Shown here one piece after another: positions 4,649 through 7,806 of a DNA stretch of 7,806 bases. Made by a program: the position numbers and the translations under genes. Within the stretch, counting starts at the first letter, position 1, and the number at the start of each line of letters is the position of its first letter. The notes beneath the pieces were generated by a model. It was given only the letters and a program-made list of their open reading frames with translations. It did no database searches and was not told the origin of the DNA. The DNA is taken from positions 1 through 7,806 of the forward strand of contig CANOHR010000045.1 of the NCBI GenBank assembly GCA_947565875.1. The letters are read 5' to 3'. Source of the DNA: an uncultured Pseudoflavonifractor sp. GTDB taxonomy: Bacteria; Bacillota; Clostridia; Oscillospirales; Oscillospiraceae.

Positions 4649-7186
4649 CTATCCGATGTGAAGCAGTTTTTTCAGATCCTCCCACAATCCCCGGAACATA
4701 TCGGCCACACGGTCCCAGAAGGTGGTGGCGGGAGCGTCTGCCTGAGGAGCGGTCTCTTCCACGGCCTCCTCCGCCTTGATCTCCTGGGTCCGCATAACGT
4801 ATTGGATGCTGCCGGGGGCAGGGTTTCTGGAATCGGTCATGGAGACGGTCCGGGCGCCGGCGTCAATGTTGAGAAGACCGTCTACCGCTCCGGTGTGCAT
4901 ATCCCACTCCTCGTCGATGAGGTCCGCAATGGTATCCTTGGCGGTCCGGATGGTATTGATCTGGGCGAGGCCCGCGGTCGCCTTCCGAAGGGAATTGGAA
5001 ACCCCATTCAGGGTGTTCCGGGTCCCCTCGTCCAGCTGGGGACCTGCGCTTTGAAGAAGTCCCTCCATAGAGGCCAAAGCCCCGGACAGGTCATGAAGGG
5101 TGGACTGGGCCGAGCCGGAAAGGGTCTGGACGTCCTTGATGGCATTTTGCAGATCCGGCTCGTAGGTATTCAGGGTGGTATGGAGTTCATCCACCTTCCC
5201 CAAAAGCTCGTCGGCATTGCCGGTGATCCGTCCGGCCAGGTCTCCCAACTCGTCCATACTCTCCAGAAGGGAAGCTCCCTCCCCCTCATGCTCTTTCATG
5301 GTCTTTAAAAGGTCCCGGCACAGCGCCGCCAGGGCGGAGAGGTCGTCGGTCACTCCCGTATCCCCAACCTTCTCGCACAGTTCCGCCAAATCATCCACCA
5401 CGTCCGCCGTTGGCTGGGTGATCCCGGTGATGGCGCTGTTGATCTCCCGGATCTTTCCGTTGGCCACCCCCAGCAGGGTCTCCTTCTCTGAAAAGGCGTC
5501 ATAGGCGTCGCTGGCCGCCTGAGCCTGTGCGGCAGCAGCCGTACCGGCCGGTGTGGCAAGGAACTGCTCCAGGGTGGGCAGGTGCTTCATGACCTCCTCC
5601 CGAACCTGAGCGGCGGCAGCCTGCCCCTGGGGGGACGCCATAAATTCCTCCGCCGTCATCAGGCTGTCCGGGGACGCTCCCGCCGCCACGGCGTCAGCGC
5701 AATACTGGGTATAGATCGCCGTCATCTGCTGCCTTACCGCGGCTTCCGCCTGCTTTTCACAGCCCTCCTGAAAGGCTGCCGTAATGATAAAGTCCCGGAA
5801 GGTCAGGTCCTTTCCGCTCAGATGATGCCCGGCAAGATACTCCTCATAAGTCTCCCGCAGGGACAACACCTGTTTCATCTGGGCCGCCTCCTCGGGAGAA
5901 AGCAGGGCCAACAGATCCGAGGTCTTGAGGGTAGAAAGCCCGTTTGTCCCCTTGAGCGCATTGCGCAGGATCCTCAGATGAAGCTCCAGGTCATCCATAT
6001 CCCCCTCCAGGTCGTCCAAGGTATTGCTCAGGCTTTCGGCAATGTCGGTGGAACGCTTATTGTAGCCTTCCAAATCCTCCAAAAGTCCGGTGAGGGCCTG
6101 AGTGTCCTCCTGAATGGCAGAGATGGTCTTCCGGGTATTTTCCAGTTCCGGTTTCAGGGCCTGAACGGCAGTGTTGAGCCCGTTTAAGCTGCCGTTCAGA
6201 TCGGTGATGGCCTGGGAGGAGGTCTGGGCATACCGGTCCAGAAGCCCCAGGGTATCCGCCAGGGCGTGGAGATCCCCCAGGGCCAGACCGACCTTGCCAT
6301 ATACCTCGCCTTTCTGATCCGAAACCACATTTTGAGCGTCTCCCAACTGGTCCAGCCCAGCGGCGGCCGTTCTTAAACTTCCGCTCATCCCCTCCATGGA
6401 GTTCAGGATGGCGTCCATACTGTCGCTGATGGCGTCCAGGGAGTCCTCCCCCTTCTCCTTGGCCTGACGGAAATCGGCCACCTGCTCCAACTGCTGAAGG
6501 GTGGCGGGGACCGCCAGAAGGGTGAGGCCGGAGAAGGAGAAGTTTTCGCTCCCCACCCGGATTGCAAAGTGCTGCTCCTCTCCTGGCAGGGCCATAAAAA
6601 GGACCGCGCGCAGGTTACCTACCATTTGGATCTGAGCGCCGGGAGCCTCCAAAGAGGTGATATCATCATCGTTAAAGGCCGTGGCGGCGGTGAGGACCAG
6701 ATTGCTCCGGCTGTACTCCGAAGCTCCAGGGTTTGCCGTCACGTCCAAAAGGATCTCCACCAGTCCCGTCTTTCCCGCCAGGTCTTCCGCCGGAACGGGG
6801 GCGCCGTTAAGCTTATAGGAGACGGCGATCTTCCAGGGAAGTTCCTCAAAGGGGGTTTGGGTCTTACCCTCAAAATAGAACTTCTCCGGGGCGTCCTCCT
6901 CCAATGTAAAGGTGACGGTTTCTCCGTCCACCACAGGCAGGCGGTCGTCGGTCAGGTTTATCACCTCCTCATAGACCCCGTAGTCGGTAACAGAGGTATT
7001 TCCGTTCAGGCGGTAGCTTTTTACCACGCCGGCCTCTTGAATCCCGCCATAGTAGTCCAGGGTGGCGTAATAGGTCTCGTCACAGGCGGCGGGAATGGTC
7101 ATGGCGTTGGCGGAGGGGATCAGGGCCCCCACGGTCACCGCCAGCGTTAGCGTCAGAGACAGGGTACGTTTCCAGATCGGTTTCAT
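4649..7186 (-). CDS. Secreted coiled-coil protein partnered with an MMPL/RND transporter
   Basis: An 845-aa protein whose ATG overlaps the transporter stop (ATGA); a possible AAAGGAG lies 11 nt upstream within the transporter's last codons. A Sec signal peptide is clear: MKPIWKR, hydrophobic 8-23, cleavage expected after PSANA near 28. Residues about 35-230 look like beta-rich extracellular domain. Residues about 245-415 and 575-745 are long low-complexity helical segments rich in spaced Leu, Asp, Ser and Gly (SDSMDAILNSMEGMSGSLR; DELGDLAGRITGNADELLGK), typical of the ectodomain coiled coils of YhgE/Pip-like proteins. Between them (about 420-575) lies an Ala/Gln-rich region with a tandem-like repeat. 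The C-terminal part has NPAPGSIQYVMRTQEI (788-803), then a linker and an amphipathic end FWDRVADMFRGLW, but no membrane anchor. I infer a periplasm-equivalent adaptor or accessory subunit of the exporter. It could be an ectodomain split from the transporter polypeptide. The substrate is unknown. Confidence 0.85.
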   Translation of the reverse strand: MKPIWKRTLSLTLTLAVTVGALIPSANAMTIPAACDETYYATLDYYGGIQEAGVVKSYRLNGNTSVTDYGVYEEVINLTDDRLPVVDGETVTFTLEEDAPEKFYFEGKTQTPFEELPWKIAVSYKLNGAPVPAEDLAGKTGLVEILLDVTANPGASEYSRSNLVLTAATAFNDDDITSLEAPGAQIQMVGNLRAVLFMALPGEEQHFAIRVGSENFSFSGLTLLAVPATLQQLEQVADFRQAKEKGEDSLDAISDSMDAILNSMEGMSGSLRTAAAGLDQLGDAQNVVSDQKGEVYGKVGLALGDLHALADTLGLLDRYAQTSSQAITDLNGSLNGLNTAVQALKPELENTRKTISAIQEDTQALTGLLEDLEGYNKRSTDIAESLSNTLDDLEGDMDDLELHLRILRNALKGTNGLSTLKTSDLLALLSPEEAAQMKQVLSLRETYEEYLAGHHLSGKDLTFRDFIITAAFQEGCEKQAEAAVRQQMTAIYTQYCADAVAAGASPDSLMTAEEFMASPQGQAAAAQVREEVMKHLPTLEQFLATPAGTAAAAQAQAASDAYDAFSEKETLLGVANGKIREINSAITGITQPTADVVDDLAELCEKVGDTGVTDDLSALAALCRDLLKTMKEHEGEGASLLESMDELGDLAGRITGNADELLGKVDELHTTLNTYEPDLQNAIKDVQTLSGSAQSTLHDLSGALASMEGLLQSAGPQLDEGTRNTLNGVSNSLRKATAGLAQINTIRTAKDTIADLIDEEWDMHTGAVDGLLNIDAGARTVSMTDSRNPAPGSIQYVMRTQEIKAEEAVEETAPQADAPATTFWDRVADMFRGLWEDLKKLLHIG

Positions 7187-7806
7187 TGTGCGTCGGACTC
7201 CTTTCCTTGGGCAGCTTGCAGGGCGGGGATCTCAACGGGGCCCCCTACTTCTTTTTTATCCGTTTCTTCCGGCTTCTCCAAAGCCTTTCCTTTGGCCTTT
7301 CTGGGCGGTTTTGGGTTCCGCCAGTGAAGGGTGGTCCTGGCGATGAGGGGTTCAAAGGTCACCAGTACCGACGGAAGGATCAGCATACACACCAGGGCCG
7401 AAATGACCGCCCCCCGGGAGAGCATCAGGCAGATCCCGCTGATGAGGTCCATGGTGGAAATGATGGCCACACCCAGAGTGGCGCAGAAGAACACCAGGGC
7501 GCTGGTGAGGATGGACACATCGGCGGCCTTGGCAGCCACCTGGATGGCCTCCCTCCGGTCCAACCCCTTTTGCAGTTCCTCCTGAAAACGGGTAGTCATC
7601 AGGATGGCATAGTCCACCGTAGCGCCCAACTGGATACAGCCGATGACCGTGGGGGTGATAAAGGCTACCTCCGTACCGGTAAAGTAGGGAATGCCCTGGT
7701 TGATATAGATAGCCAGTTCAATGGTGGCCACCAGCAGGATGGGGATGGAGATGGACTTGAAGGCAATGGCCACCAGAATAAAGATAGCCAGAATAGACAG
7801 GTAGCT
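7183..7806 (-). CDS. MMPL/RND-family transporter, C-terminal part (5' part beyond window)
   Basis: The 207 visible residues are open at the right edge, so the N-terminal part lies outside; an internal GTG at 7773 is not the true start. The fragment shows about five membrane segments (around 1-16, 20-38, 50-73, 95-118, 120-151). The third holds GCIQLGATVDYAILMTTRFQ (56-75 of the fragment), with the Asp65-Tyr66 pair of the MMPL proton relay, which identifies the C-terminal transmembrane half. A charged, Lys/Glu-rich cytoplasmic tail of about 55 residues follows. MMPL proteins use the proton gradient to export lipids, siderophores or other hydrophobic molecules across the cytoplasmic membrane. 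The stop overlaps the ATG of the secreted coiled-coil gene, so the two are almost certainly co-translated and probably act as one export complex. Confidence 0.9.
   Translation of the reverse strand, partial: SYLSILAIFILVAIAFKSISIPILLVATIELAIYINQGIPYFTGTEVAFITPTVIGCIQLGATVDYAILMTTRFQEELQKGLDRREAIQVAAKAADVSILTSALVFFCATLGVAIISTMDLISGICLMLSRGAVISALVCMLILPSVLVTFEPLIARTTLHWRNPKPPRKAKGKALEKPEETDKKEVGGPVEIPALQAAQGKESDAQ

Noticed and set aside
4559..5308. 249-codon plus-strand open frame
   Set aside because: It begins inside the palindromic repeat and lies antisense to the coiled-coil gene. It has no ribosome binding site and a Gly/Val-rich composition typical of an antisense shadow.
7183..7773. GTG at 7773 as the start of a 196-aa membrane protein
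   Set aside because: The frame stays open to the window edge, and residues before the GTG (SYLSILAIFIL) continue a membrane helix, so this is an internal codon of a longer transporter.

Overview
The window reads as chromosomal DNA of a GC-rich Gram-positive anaerobe. A gut Clostridia/Oscillospiraceae-type bacterium is my best guess. The reasons are strong AGGAGG-type ribosome binding sites on almost every gene, an S-layer-homology (SLH) lipoprotein, an MMPL exporter paired with a secreted coiled-coil protein, and a palindromic GTAGGGGCGGG repeat of a kind I associate with such genomes. The taxonomic guess is inference; no rRNA or other marker gene is present.

Left half (1-3426, minus strand): a tightly packed four-gene operon. 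In transcription order it encodes a 77-aa helical protein of unknown role, an alpha/beta hydrolase with an apparent Cys nucleophile, a carboxymuconolactone decarboxylase (CMD)-cupin fusion, and a predicted lipoprotein joining SLH repeats, a flavodoxin domain and a cyclophilin-like domain. Gaps are 18 and 16 nt, and the last junction is an ATGA overlap. The lipoprotein gene reaches the left edge of the window and is probably only a few codons short of complete.

Middle (3427-4426): a divergent LysR-type regulator. The 127-bp divergent region carries a perfect 9-bp inverted repeat (3498-3520) containing a T-N11-A LysR box. It lies about 66 bp upstream of the predicted operon start and over the -35 region of the lysR promoter. 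This is the textbook layout for an autorepressed LysR protein that activates its divergent operon. The inducer and the chemistry are unknown; a redox or hydrolytic response to a small, perhaps aromatic or quinone-like, compound is a guess from the domain content.

Convergent gap (4427-4648): a 13-bp stem-loop terminator just after lysR, then an approximately 133-bp long imperfect palindrome (4492-4624) resembling a MITE/REP-type genomic repeat.

Right half (4649-7806, minus strand): the C-terminal part of an MMPL/RND-family transporter, overlapping by ATGA an 845-aa secreted coiled-coil protein. The pair looks like a two-component envelope export module unrelated to the LysR operon. The transporter's N-terminal part and any promoter lie beyond the right edge.
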